From NCBI GenBank assembly GCA_036154955.1, contig JAYZWL010000024.1, positions 1 through 39,156 of the forward strand: a stretch of 39,156 nt of DNA. The letters run 5' to 3'. The notes beneath the pieces were generated by a model. The model was not told the DNA's origin, did no database searches, and saw only the letters and a program-made list of their open reading frames with translations. Both the position numbers and the translations under genes were made by a program. Source of the stretch: Albimonas sp036154955. Its GTDB lineage: Bacteria; Pseudomonadota; Alphaproteobacteria; Rhodobacterales; Rhodobacteraceae. Below are positions 17,753 through 25,824 of the stretch, piece after piece. Numbering within the stretch: position 1 is the first letter of the stretch; every line of letters starts with the position of its first letter.

Positions 17753-18450
17753 TTGAGCGCCGCGACGAAGTCGGTGGAATTCGACACCGCCCCGAACACG
17801 CCCCCCTGCATCTTGATCATCTTGATGGCGGCGAGATGGTTGCCCATGTCGGTCGCCCCGCAGCAGTCCTCCAGCAGCAGGCATTCGAAGCCGCGGTCGT
17901 TGGCGTCGCGCATGGTGGTGTGCACGCAGACGTCCGTGGTGATGCCGGTGAGCACGAGGTTCTGGATGCCGCGCGTGCGCATCAGCAGTTCGAGATCGGT
18001 GGCGTAGAACGACCCCTTGCCGGGCTTGTCGATGATCGGCTCGCCCTCGGCGGGGGCGAGTTCGTCGATGATCTCCCATCCCGGCTCGCCGCGGGTCAGG
18101 ATCCGCCCGCAGGGGCCCATGTCGCCGATGCCGGCGCCCATCTGGCGGGACCGCCAGCGCTTGTTGGGCGGCAGGTCGGCGAGGTCGGGACGATGGCCCT
18201 CGCGGGTGTGGATCACCAGCCCGCCCCAGTCGCGCATGGCGGCGAGCACGGTCTTGATCGGCTCGATCGGGGCGCGGGTGTTCGCGAGGTCATAGCCCAT
18301 CTTGTCCACATAGCCGCCGACCCCGCAGAAATCGATCTGCATGTCGATGATGATCAGCGCCGTGTTCGCGGGCCGCAGGTCGCCGTTCCATGGCCAGGCG
18401 TAGGGATCGGCGGCGAGCGGGCCGGTCTTGATATCCTCCATCGCGTTCAT
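17749..18450 (-). CDS. biuH: Biuret hydrolase (BiuH)
   Basis: Isochorismatase-family cysteine hydrolase of 233 aa that should convert biuret to allophanate and ammonia. The catalytic and binding residues fall at D36 (IIIDMQ), K142 (IDKPGKG), C175 (TTDVCV) and Q215. These are the same numbers I recall for the characterised Rhizobium leguminosarum enzyme, so the alignment is gapless through all four. Long family blocks are kept: DPYAWPWNG near the start, FCGVGGYVDKMGYDL, HTREGHRPDLADLP, KRWRS, and LLLEDCCGATD. The start ATG overlaps the stop of the formamidase gene (ATGA). Followed directly by the transporter ATPase. With allophanate hydrolase downstream the assignment is well supported. Confidence 0.92.
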   Translation of the reverse strand: MNAMEDIKTGPLAADPYAWPWNGDLRPANTALIIIDMQIDFCGVGGYVDKMGYDLANTRAPIEPIKTVLAAMRDWGGLVIHTREGHRPDLADLPPNKRWRSRQMGAGIGDMGPCGRILTRGEPGWEIIDELAPAEGEPIIDKPGKGSFYATDLELLMRTRGIQNLVLTGITTDVCVHTTMRDANDRGFECLLLEDCCGATDMGNHLAAIKMIKMQGGVFGAVSNSTDFVAALK

Positions 18451-19466
18451 TCCGCAGCCTCCTGCCGGGTTTTCTCGCCGAAGCGGCGCGTGGGTTCGGG
18501 AAATCCGCAGGAGGTTCCGTCGGTGACCTTGACCGTCTTCTCCCAGGGCAGGCGGGCGCGCCCCGCCACCATGTCCTGCATGAAGGTGTAGGGGCAGTCC
18601 TGCGCGCCCCCCTTCACGGCCGTATAGCCGCGGTGGAACAGCTGGTAGATGTTGTTCTCCACCCCCCAGCCGGCGCGCGCCTCGCGCACCAGATCGGGGC
18701 GGACCTCGGCGGTGATGATCTCGTCCGGGCGGCCGGAGGTTCCGTGGGCGATCACCGTGCCGTCGAAATCGCAGATCATCCCCTCGCCCATCGAGTCGAA
18801 GGTCCCGTCCGAGCCGGACATGCACACGTTCGCCGTGACCATCAGGTTCTGGAAGGCGTTGGCCTGGTTGGTGAACCGCCACGCCTCGCGGATCGGGGCG
18901 GTGTAGCCGGCGGTGCGCAACATGATCTCGGCGCCCTTGTAGGCGCATTCCCGCGCCATCTCGGGGAACATGCCGTCATGGCAGATGATGAGCGCCAGCT
19001 TGCAGCCCTTGGGCCCGTCGATCACCGGGATGCCGCCGTCGCCGGGCTCCCACGGCTCCACCGGCACCCAGGGGTGCATCTTGCGGTAATAGAGCCGGAT
19101 CTCGCCCTGGTCGTCGATCACCAGGCCGGAGTTGTAGGGATAGCCTCCCGGGTTCGCCTCCATGATCGAGAAGCAGCCCCAGATCCGGTTGTCGACGCAG
19201 GCGGCCTTCAGAGCGGCCACCTCCGGTCCGTCGAGGTCGCACATGATCGCCGGGTTCACGTCCATGCTCAGGCCGTGGAGCATGTATTCGGGGAACACCA
19301 CCAGATCCATTTTGGCGTTGTTGCGCCGGGCCTTGCCGACCAGCTCCACCACCCGCGCGGTCTGCCGGGCGAGGTCGTCGGGCGTCACCGTGACGGGAAG
19401 CTGAAGCTGGACCAGCCCGATCACCACGCCATGTTCCGAGGGGTTGAGGCCGCCCAGTCCGCTCAC
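18447..19466 (-). CDS. amiF: Formamidase (AmiF family carbon-nitrogen hydrolase)
   Basis: Nitrilase-superfamily amidase of 339 aa expected to hydrolyse formamide or another short amide to ammonia and the acid. The Glu-Lys-Cys triad is E60 (VVFPEYMLHGL), K129 (YYRKMHPWVP) and C162 (LIICHDGMFPE). E60 and the surrounding blocks match Helicobacter pylori AmiF as I recall it, including PWVPVEPWEPGD, GEGMICDFDGT, WGVENNIYQL and the TYxxDxxAGxxxLPWE tail. It begins with GTG behind GGGAGAG. Only 47 bp separate it from the divergent sodC, leaving little room for a private promoter. It is coupled by ATGA overlap to biuH, so it belongs to the biuret transcript. Aliphatic amides other than formamide remain possible. 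Confidence 0.87.
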   Translation of the reverse strand: MSGLGGLNPSEHGVVIGLVQLQLPVTVTPDDLARQTARVVELVGKARRNNAKMDLVVFPEYMLHGLSMDVNPAIMCDLDGPEVAALKAACVDNRIWGCFSIMEANPGGYPYNSGLVIDDQGEIRLYYRKMHPWVPVEPWEPGDGGIPVIDGPKGCKLALIICHDGMFPEMARECAYKGAEIMLRTAGYTAPIREAWRFTNQANAFQNLMVTANVCMSGSDGTFDSMGEGMICDFDGTVIAHGTSGRPDEIITAEVRPDLVREARAGWGVENNIYQLFHRGYTAVKGGAQDCPYTFMQDMVAGRARLPWEKTVKVTDGTSCGFPEPTRRFGEKTRQEAAE

Positions 19467-19513
19467 GATATCTCTCCCGTGACTCGTCCGACCGCCCCCG
19501 AAAGGAGCCGCCG

Positions 19514-20035
19514 ATGTTTCGTTCCGTTCCCTGTCTCGCCGCCGCCGGCCTCGCCGCCGCGCTGGCGCTGCCCGCCGCCCTGCCCGCCCAGGCCGCGGGC
19601 GTGGCGATGGCCGTGCTTCGCGCCCCCGACGGCGCCGATTTCGGCCGGGTGACCCTGACCGAGACCAAGGCCGGCCTGCTGGTCGCCGCCGACCTGCACG
19701 GAGTGCCGGAGGGGCCGCACGGCTTCCACATCCACGCCACCGGCGCCTGCGCCCCGGATTTCGGGGCCGCGGGCGGGCATTTCGTCGGCGCGGGCGACGC
19801 GCATGGCATGATGGCGACCGCCACCCCCCATGCGGGCGACCTGCCCAACATCCACGCCCCGGCCTCCGGCGTCGTGGCGGTGGAGGCGCTGAAGCCCGGC
19901 CTGACGCTGGCCGACCTGTTCGACGACGACGGCGCCGCGATCGTGGTCCATGCCGGGGCCGACGACTACGCCTCCCAGCCCTCGGGCGACGCGGGCGGGC
20001 GCATCGCCTGCGGCGTGATCGAGGCCGCCGAGTAG
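19514..20035 (+). CDS. sodC: Periplasmic Cu/Zn superoxide dismutase
   Basis: A 173-aa exported superoxide dismutase converting superoxide to oxygen and hydrogen peroxide in the periplasm. A signal peptide spans residues 1-28. Copper ligands H72 and H74 (GFHIH), bridging H89 (AGGHF), zinc ligands H98, H106 and D109 (HAGDLPN) and copper ligand H146 are all present. The structural disulfide would join C79 and C166, and R163 in GGRIACGVI is the guiding arginine. AAAGGAG 7-8 nt before the ATG is a strong ribosome site. It runs opposite to all neighbours, sitting inside the biuret gene cluster between the permeases and the formamidase, and ends against a hairpin shared with the convergent permease gene. 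Confidence 0.95.
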   Translation: MFRSVPCLAAAGLAAALALPAALPAQAAGVAMAVLRAPDGADFGRVTLTETKAGLLVAADLHGVPEGPHGFHIHATGACAPDFGAAGGHFVGAGDAHGMMATATPHAGDLPNIHAPASGVVAVEALKPGLTLADLFDDDGAAIVVHAGADDYASQPSGDAGGRIACGVIEAAE

Positions 20036-20044
20036 GCTTGGGCC

Positions 20045-20074
20045 GGGGCGGGGAGCCATGCGCATCTCCGCCCC
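20045..20074. terminator. Hairpin between convergent sodC and permease gene
   Basis: Arms GGGGCGGGGA (20045-20054) and TCTCCGCCCC (20065-20074) pair over 10 bp with one G-T wobble around a 10-nt loop. It fills most of the 41-bp convergent spacer and is a likely bidirectional terminator without a T tract. Confidence 0.5.
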
Positions 20075-20076
20075 GC

Positions 20077-21003
20077 TCATTTGGTGATCGACAGCTCGCC
20101 CGGCGCGCCGGTCATGGCCCGCGTGGTCGAGGAGGTGGCGATCAGCATGCCCAGCGTCAGCACGTAGGGCGCGGCGTAGAACAGGTAGTAGCCCGAGGTG
20201 ACGCCGACCGATTGCAGCGCCGGGCCCAGCGCCCCGGCGCCGCCGAAGAGCATGGCGGCGAGGAAGCAGTTGATCGGGTTCCAGCGCGCGAAGATCACCA
20301 GCGCCACCGCCATCAGGCCCTGGCCGGACGAGATGCCCTCGTTCCACGACCCGGGGTAGTAGAGCGACAGATAGGACCCCGCGACGCCGGCCAGAGCCCC
20401 GCCCACGGCGGTCGAGGCGACGCGCACCTGCGCCGGCCGCAGCCCCATGGCGCGGGCCGCGTCGGTGGAGTCGCCCACCACCCGCACGATCAGCCCGATC
20501 TTGGTGGCGCGGAACACCCACCACAGGAACACCGCCAGCGCGGCCCCGATCAGGAACAGGACGTTGACCCGAAGCGCCGCCTGCACCTGCGGCAGGTCCG
20601 ACCACAGGCCGAACTCGATGGCCGGCAGGTCGGGGGCGACGGGCTGGATGTAGGGCTTGCCGAAGAAGAAGGCCAAGCCCATGCCGAACAGCATCAGCGC
20701 GATGCCGATGGCGATGTCGTTGACCCGCGGCAGGGAGCACATCAGCCCGTGCACCAGCCCGAAGACCGACCCCGCGACGGCCGCGGCCAGCACCCCCGCC
20801 CAGGCCGACCCGGTCTCGTAGGCGATGGCGTAGCCGGCCATGGCCCCGAAGACGAGCGTGCCTTCCAGGCCGAGATTGATGCGCCCCGACCGCTCCGTCA
20901 GGCATTCGCCGAGCGACACGAACAGGAACGGGGTGGAGACCCGGATGGCGCCGCCCAGGATGGCGAGCGGGACGCCCCAGAGGCCGATATCCGTCTCGCT
21001 CAT
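20077..21003 (-). CDS. BMP-family ABC transporter permease, second subunit
   Basis: Inner-membrane permease of 308 aa of the BPD_transp_2 type found in nucleoside and simple-sugar importers. It has about eight hydrophobic segments, the family segment GRINLGLEGTLVFGAMAGY (about 40-58) and a cytoplasmic coupling loop near GDSTDAARAMGLRPAQVRV. Its start overlaps the stop of the first permease gene by 4 bp (ATGA), so the two are coupled. It should pair with the upstream permease and the two-domain ATPase at 16.2-17.8 kb. Transcription continuing past it would meet the sodC gene in antisense. Confidence 0.92.
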   Translation of the reverse strand: MSETDIGLWGVPLAILGGAIRVSTPFLFVSLGECLTERSGRINLGLEGTLVFGAMAGYAIAYETGSAWAGVLAAAVAGSVFGLVHGLMCSLPRVNDIAIGIALMLFGMGLAFFFGKPYIQPVAPDLPAIEFGLWSDLPQVQAALRVNVLFLIGAALAVFLWWVFRATKIGLIVRVVGDSTDAARAMGLRPAQVRVASTAVGGALAGVAGSYLSLYYPGSWNEGISSGQGLMAVALVIFARWNPINCFLAAMLFGGAGALGPALQSVGVTSGYYLFYAAPYVLTLGMLIATSSTTRAMTGAPGELSITK

Positions 21004-22121
21004 GCGGTCCTCCAGCGTTCGGGGGCGAAGACTTTGAAGCGTCCGTAGAGCGTCTCGGACAGCAGGATGGCGACGAAGACGAAGCCCTCCAGCACCAGCA
21101 CCGTGGCGTCGGGCAGGTCCATGCGCCGCTGGATCAGGCCCGACGAGGCCTCCATGCCGCCGATCAGGATGGCGACGGGCACGATGGCGATGCCGTTATG
21201 CCGGGCGAGGAACGCGACCAGGATGCCGGCGTAGCCGTAACCGGCCGCGAGGCTGCCGTTGGCCGAGCCCTGCACCGCCGAGACCTCGATCATCCCCGCG
21301 AGCCCGGCGAAAGCGCCGCCCAGCGCGGTGAAGCCGATCAGCAGCCAGCCCACCGGCAGCCCCTGGATCTGGGCCGCGCGCACGTTGCCGCCGACCAGCC
21401 GGGCGGCGAAGCCCCAGGTGGTCTTCTCGATCAGCACCCAGGAGAACACGCAGCAGATCACGCCGATGGCGAAGCCCCAATGCACGTCCATGCCCGGCAT
21501 CTCGCCGATCCGCAGCGCCTCGGGCAGCGGCGCGGTGGAGGGCTTGTTGAGGCTGGCGGGGTCGCGCAGCGGTCCCTCGACCAGGTGGTTCATGATGGCG
21601 ATGGCGATATAGGCCATCAGCAGGGACGAGATGGTCTCGTTCACCCCGCGCCGCTGGCGCAGCGCGCCGACCGCGCCGATCCACGCCCCGCCGGTCAGCA
21701 TGGCGAAGATCGCCATCAGCGGCATCGCGATCAGCCCCGGCCAGCCCGAGAGCGCCGCGCCCAGCCCCCCCGCGACCACGCCGCCGAGCACGATCGCGCC
21801 CTCGCCGCCGATGATCATCAGGCCGAGCCTTGCGGGAAGCGCCACGCACAGCGCGGCGAACAGAAGCGGGGCCGCCCGGCTCAGCGTGTTCTGCCAGCTG
21901 AACCAGGTGCCGAAACCGGCCTTGTAGACCAGTTCGTAGAACTGCACCGGGGACTTTCCCAGCGCCAGCAGGAACAGGCCGAAGGCCAGAAGGCCCACGA
22001 CCAGCGCCCCCACGGGCAGGGCCACCGCCTCCGCCCGCCGCGCCCAGCGCGCCAGCGCCCCCGACGCGGCGGGCACGGAGACAAGCCCCGCCCCGCCGCC
22101 GCTCACCGTCTGATCGGCCAT
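21000..22121 (-). CDS. BMP-family ABC transporter permease, first subunit
   Basis: Inner-membrane permease of 373 aa in the BPD_transp_2 family. The first helix lies at about residues 33-54, and the conserved LGLMIIGGEGAIVLGGVVAG stretch (about 102-121) marks the family. VNETISSLLMAYIA (about 165-178) and the loop ARLVGGNVRAAQIQGLPV are also typical. It starts with ATG at 22121, 23 bp after the binding-protein stop. The neighbouring binding protein suggests a nucleobase- or ureido-like ligand. With the hydrolases of this cluster, biuret or a compound yielding it is my preferred substrate, by context only. Confidence 0.92.
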   Translation of the reverse strand: MADQTVSGGGAGLVSVPAASGALARWARRAEAVALPVGALVVGLLAFGLFLLALGKSPVQFYELVYKAGFGTWFSWQNTLSRAAPLLFAALCVALPARLGLMIIGGEGAIVLGGVVAGGLGAALSGWPGLIAMPLMAIFAMLTGGAWIGAVGALRQRRGVNETISSLLMAYIAIAIMNHLVEGPLRDPASLNKPSTAPLPEALRIGEMPGMDVHWGFAIGVICCVFSWVLIEKTTWGFAARLVGGNVRAAQIQGLPVGWLLIGFTALGGAFAGLAGMIEVSAVQGSANGSLAAGYGYAGILVAFLARHNGIAIVPVAILIGGMEASSGLIQRRMDLPDATVLVLEGFVFVAILLSETLYGRFKVFAPERWRTA

Positions 22122-22144
22122 GCCGTTCGGTCCCCCGTCCCGGC

Positions 22145-23269
22145 TCAGGAGGTCGAGCCGATCACGCCCTCGACCAGGTAGCTCATGCTCTCCAGCTCGA
22201 CGTCGGTCTCCAGGAAGGCCTGGCCCTCGGTGGCGATGACCCCGCCCTTGTTGTCCTTGAGCGGGCCCTTGATGACCGAGAAGCCGCCCTTCTCGATGGT
22301 GGCCTTGGTCCCCTCGAACTGCGCGCGGGCGGCGTCGGAGACGGCGGGGCCCAGCGGCGACATCTTGATGAAGCCTTCGGCCAGCCCGCCGCGCACGAAG
22401 TTGTCGATGGTCCCGCCGGCGAGCGTGGTCTCGGCCATGTCGGTGTAGACCTTGGCCCAGTTCCACTCGGCGCCGGTGAGATACTTCTCCGGCGCCAGCG
22501 CCGACTGGTCGGCATGGTAGCCGCACACGAAGGCGCCGCGGCCGGCGGCGGTCTCCATCACCACCTTGGGGCCGTCCACGTGGCAGGTGATGACGTCGGC
22601 GCCCTGGTCGGTCAGCGCGTTGACCGCCTCGGCCTCCTTCACCGCCAGCGACCATTCGCCGGTGAAGATCACCTGGCAGGTGATCGACGGGTCCACGGCG
22701 CGCGCGCCCAGAAGGAACGAGTTGACGTTGAGCAGCACCTGCGGGATCGGCTTGGCGGCGACGAAGCCGATCTTCTTGGTCTTGGTGGCGTGGCCGGCGG
22801 CGATGCCGTTCAGATACTGGCCCATGCCGATATAGCCGAAATAAGAGCCCACGTTCATCGGGTGCTTGTCGGCCGACCACATGCCGCCGGCGTGCTCGAA
22901 CCGCACGTCGGGGTATTTCTTGGCCATCTCCAGGATATGCGGGTCGAAATAACCGAAGGAGGTGGGGAAGATCAGGCTGGCGCCGTCGAAGTTGATCATC
23001 GACTCCATCGACTTCTGCACGTCGACGGATTCGGGGACGTTCTCCTCCTCCACCACCGTGATGCCGGGCAGGCCCTTGATCGCGGCCGCGCCCTCGGCAT
23101 GGGCCTGGTTGTAGCCGTAGTCGTCCTTGGGGCCGACATAGATGAAGCCGACGGTCACGTCGGCGGCCAGCGCGCGCCCCGCGCCCAGTCCGGTCAGCGC
23201 CATCGCGCCGCCAAGGGCCGCGGTGGATTTCAGGAAGCCCCGGCGGGAGGGGGTCGGCAGTCGGCTCAT
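22145..23269 (-). CDS. BMP-family substrate-binding protein with Tat signal
   Basis: Periplasmic lipobox-free binding protein of 374 aa in the basic membrane protein (BMP/PnrA-like) family and first gene of the nitrogen cluster. SRRGFLKS at residues 8-15 is a twin-arginine motif, followed by a hydrophobic stretch and an ALA-A cleavage region near 35, so it is exported folded by the Tat route. The ligand-binding fold is shown by VGFIYVGPKDDYGYNQAHAEG (about 40-60), IGFVAAKPIPQVLLNVNSF and ADVITCHVDGPKVV. BMP proteins usually bind nucleosides or purines; here the downstream biuret and allophanate hydrolases argue for a small ureide. AGGAG lies 6 nt before the ATG. The promoter should be in the 477-bp divergent region upstream. 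Confidence 0.92.
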   Translation of the reverse strand: MSRLPTPSRRGFLKSTAALGGAMALTGLGAGRALAADVTVGFIYVGPKDDYGYNQAHAEGAAAIKGLPGITVVEEENVPESVDVQKSMESMINFDGASLIFPTSFGYFDPHILEMAKKYPDVRFEHAGGMWSADKHPMNVGSYFGYIGMGQYLNGIAAGHATKTKKIGFVAAKPIPQVLLNVNSFLLGARAVDPSITCQVIFTGEWSLAVKEAEAVNALTDQGADVITCHVDGPKVVMETAAGRGAFVCGYHADQSALAPEKYLTGAEWNWAKVYTDMAETTLAGGTIDNFVRGGLAEGFIKMSPLGPAVSDAARAQFEGTKATIEKGGFSVIKGPLKDNKGGVIATEGQAFLETDVELESMSYLVEGVIGSTS

Positions 23270-23746
23270 GGCTCGCTCCTCGTTGTCCGTCGGCGGAAGG
23301 GGGTGTCCGGCCCCCGGGCCCGACCTGGCGCGCAGCGCGCGCGCCGGCCGGCGGTCCAACCCGCCGCGGCCAGTTTCATCCCAACCCACCGACAATGTAA
23401 TCTGCTGAATTCGCAGCGGACCGATGCATTTTTTGCAGCGCAACGCAAGACCGGCGCCGGGCGCGGCGCGCCTGCTTCGCGCCGGATCGCACAAGAAACG
23501 GGCGCCCTCGCGGAAATCGCCGAAAATTCCGCATGTTTTCCCGCCACTCGGCGGGAACCGCCCGGGAACGCGCCGGATCGCTTGCAAATCGAACCGAATC
23601 GAGGCTGAATCCTCCTTGAACCGCCATCGAGGGCGGTCCGAACAGCGGTCCAACGGCGGGCCGGCTTTCCACACAGCCAGGCGCATCGGCGCGGGCCCGG
23701 TTTCGGGCGCGGGCGACCTTGCGTCCAGCACCGGAGCGGCCACGCC
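23270..23746. promoter_or_regulatory. Divergent control region between nitrogen cluster and redox cluster
   Basis: This 477-bp region has no credible gene and is unusually AT-rich in its middle. Notable sites are CTGCTGAATTCGCAG (23401-23415), which is an interrupted inverted repeat, TGCATTTTTTGCA (about 23423-23435), and the perfect hairpin TTCCCGCC-ACTC-GGCGGGAA (23538-23557). The first two lie nearer the transporter, the last nearer the redox genes. No good -35/-10 pair, sigma-54 promoter or FNR box was found, so expression probably needs an activator. Confidence 0.45.
23538..23557. promoter_or_regulatory. Perfect 8-bp inverted repeat upstream of redox cluster
   Basis: Arms TTCCCGCC and GGCGGGAA with loop ACTC. 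It is about 190 bp before the FAD-oxidoreductase start. It could be an operator or a hairpin that blocks read-through; sequence alone does not decide. Confidence 0.35.
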
Positions 23747-25816
23747 ATGGACGGGACCCCCGTCACCTCGCACGTCACCTCGAAAGACGTCGTCTCGAAC
23801 GCGTCCGACCCGACCTTCGCCGACCCGGCGGGGATCGCGGCGGGCGCGCGTCGCGTCGACGCCGTGGTGATCGGCGGCGGCCCCGCCGGCTTCCGCGCGG
23901 CGCGCGAGCTGTCGCGCCGCGGCCGGTCGGTGGCGCTGCTCAACGCGGAAAGCTGGGCCCCCTACAACCGGGTGAAGCTCACCCCCCTGCTGGCCGGAGA
24001 GGTGCAGTTCGGCGCCGTCGCCCAGCCCCGCGACCCGGTGGGCGACGGACGGGCGCACCACTACGCCGACATGCGCGCGGTCGCCATCGACGCGCGGGCC
24101 CGGCTGGTGGAGACCGCCTCGGGCCGGTTCTTCGCCTATCGCGACCTGGTGATCTGCACCGGATCGCGCGCCTTCGTGCCCGCCATTCCCGGCATCGGGG
24201 CGCGCAACGTCTTCACCTTCCGCGACGCGGACGACGCCGCCGCGCTCAAGGCCCGCACCCTCGCCGCCCGCCGCGTCGCGGTGATCGGCGGCGGCCTGCT
24301 GGGGCTGGAGGCGGCGCGGGGCATGGCCGCCCACGGGGCCGCGGTGCGGGTGATCGAGCACGAGGGCCGGCTCATGCCCCGCCAGCTCGACGACGCCGCC
24401 TCCGCCCTGCTGGCGGCGCGGATCGAGGCGATGGGGATCCGGGTCTCGCTCGGTTGCCGGGTGGAGGAGGCGCTGGCCCCCTCCGGCGCCGTCTCCGCCC
24501 TGCGCCTGTCGAGCGGGGAGACGGCGCTGGCGGATACGGTGGTGGTCTGCGCGGGCGTGCGCCCCGAAACCGGCCTCGCCGCCGCCGCCGGGCTTGCGGT
24601 GCATCGCGGCATCCGGGTCGACGGATCCATGCGCGCCTCCCTGCCCCATGTCTGGGCGGCGGGCGAATGCGCCGAGGTCGACGGGCGGGTGGAGGGGCTG
24701 GTCGGCCCCTGCCTCGACCAGGCCGAGACCGCGGCCCGCGCCATCTGCGGGGAGCCGGCCGAGTTCCGCCGCGCCGCCCCCGCCACGCGGCTGAAAGTGA
24801 TCGGGGTGGAGGTGTTCTCCATCGGCGACGTGGAGGCGCTGGCGGAGCGCGCGGGCGTGCGCTCGCATGTCTGGTCGGACCCCGAGGCCGGCCTCTACCG
24901 CCGGGTGTTCGTGGAGCGCGGCCGCCTCGCCGGCGCCATCGCCATCGGGCCCTGGGCGGAGATGAACCGGGTGCAGCAGGCCGTGGCCTCGGGCCTGACC
25001 GCGCTGCCCCTGCCCCTGTCGGCGCCCGTCCGCTTCCGGCGGAGCGGCGCGCTCTGGCCCGCATCGGCCCCCGCCTCCGCCGCCGACTGGCCCGACACGG
25101 CGACGGTGTGCAACTGCACCGGCGTCACCCGCGGCCGGCTGGGCGACGCCATCGCGGGCGGCGCCGCCACCGTCGACGCCCTGCGCTTCGAAACCGGGGC
25201 CTGCACCGTCTGCGGGACCTGCGAGCCGCTGCTGGACGAGATCCTCAAGGGCGGCGCCGCCGCGGCGAAGCCGGTGCGCTGGTGGCGCCCGCTGCTGGCG
25301 CTCTCGGGCGCCGCCGCGCTGATCGCCGCCGTCACCCTCGCCGCCCCCCCGATCCCCCTGCCCGACACGTTCTCGGCCCGCGAGGGGCTGGAGCGGCTGT
25401 GGTTCGACAACGTCGTCAAGCAGTGGACCGGCTACATCCTGCTGGGGATCACGCTCGCCGCCATGGCCCTGGGGCTGCGCAAGCGGATCCGCCCGGCGCG
25501 GCGGCTGGGCGGCTACGACGGGTGGCGCGCGGTGCATCTGGGGCTGGGCGGGCTCGCCGGGCTGACGCTTTTCGCCCATACCGGCTTCCGCTTCGGCGAC
25601 AATCTCAACGCCTGGCTCATGGGGGCGTTCGTCGCGGTCCTGGTCCTCGGCGCCGTCGCGGGGCTGGCCACGGGGGGCGAGCACAAGCTGCGCGGCCGCG
25701 GCCTCGGCTCCGCCGCCAACCCGCCCCGCCGCCTGCCGACCTGGCTGCATATCCTGGCGCTCTGGCCCCTGCCCGCCCTGATCGGCGCGCATGTGCTCGC
25801 CGCCTACGCCTGGTGA
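23747..25816 (+). CDS. FAD/NAD(P)H oxidoreductase fused to BFD [2Fe-2S] domain and predicted diheme b membrane module
   Basis: A 689-aa fusion. Residues 37-345 form a pyridine nucleotide-disulfide oxidoreductase unit with FAD site GGGPAG (43-48), NAD(P)H site GGGLLGLE (181-188) and the AAGECAE FAD contact (304-310). The N-terminal half resembles the flavoprotein part of assimilatory nitrite reductase NirB and rubredoxin reductases. Residues 453-500 are a BFD-like [2Fe-2S] domain: C455, C457, C489, C492, with an extra C486. Five membrane helices follow (about 514-534, 558-577, 594-614, 622-642, 666-686). H597/H611 and H668/H682 are each 14 apart, the spacing used by diheme b cytochromes. Positive charges place the FAD part in the cytoplasm. 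The sirohaem domain of NirB is absent. Predicted role: carry NAD(P)H electrons across the membrane to the next gene's hemes. Confidence 0.85.
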   Translation: MDGTPVTSHVTSKDVVSNASDPTFADPAGIAAGARRVDAVVIGGGPAGFRAARELSRRGRSVALLNAESWAPYNRVKLTPLLAGEVQFGAVAQPRDPVGDGRAHHYADMRAVAIDARARLVETASGRFFAYRDLVICTGSRAFVPAIPGIGARNVFTFRDADDAAALKARTLAARRVAVIGGGLLGLEAARGMAAHGAAVRVIEHEGRLMPRQLDDAASALLAARIEAMGIRVSLGCRVEEALAPSGAVSALRLSSGETALADTVVVCAGVRPETGLAAAAGLAVHRGIRVDGSMRASLPHVWAAGECAEVDGRVEGLVGPCLDQAETAARAICGEPAEFRRAAPATRLKVIGVEVFSIGDVEALAERAGVRSHVWSDPEAGLYRRVFVERGRLAGAIAIGPWAEMNRVQQAVASGLTALPLPLSAPVRFRRSGALWPASAPASAADWPDTATVCNCTGVTRGRLGDAIAGGAATVDALRFETGACTVCGTCEPLLDEILKGGAAAAKPVRWWRPLLALSGAAALIAAVTLAAPPIPLPDTFSAREGLERLWFDNVVKQWTGYILLGITLAAMALGLRKRIRPARRLGGYDGWRAVHLGLGGLAGLTLFAHTGFRFGDNLNAWLMGAFVAVLVLGAVAGLATGGEHKLRGRGLGSAANPPRRLPTWLHILALWPLPALIGAHVLAAYAW

Positions 25817-25824
25817 GGGGGGCC

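Noticed and set aside
23616..23632. FNR-like box (TTGA..ATCGA)
   Set aside because: Second half-site and spacing do not match TTGAT-N4-ATCAA.
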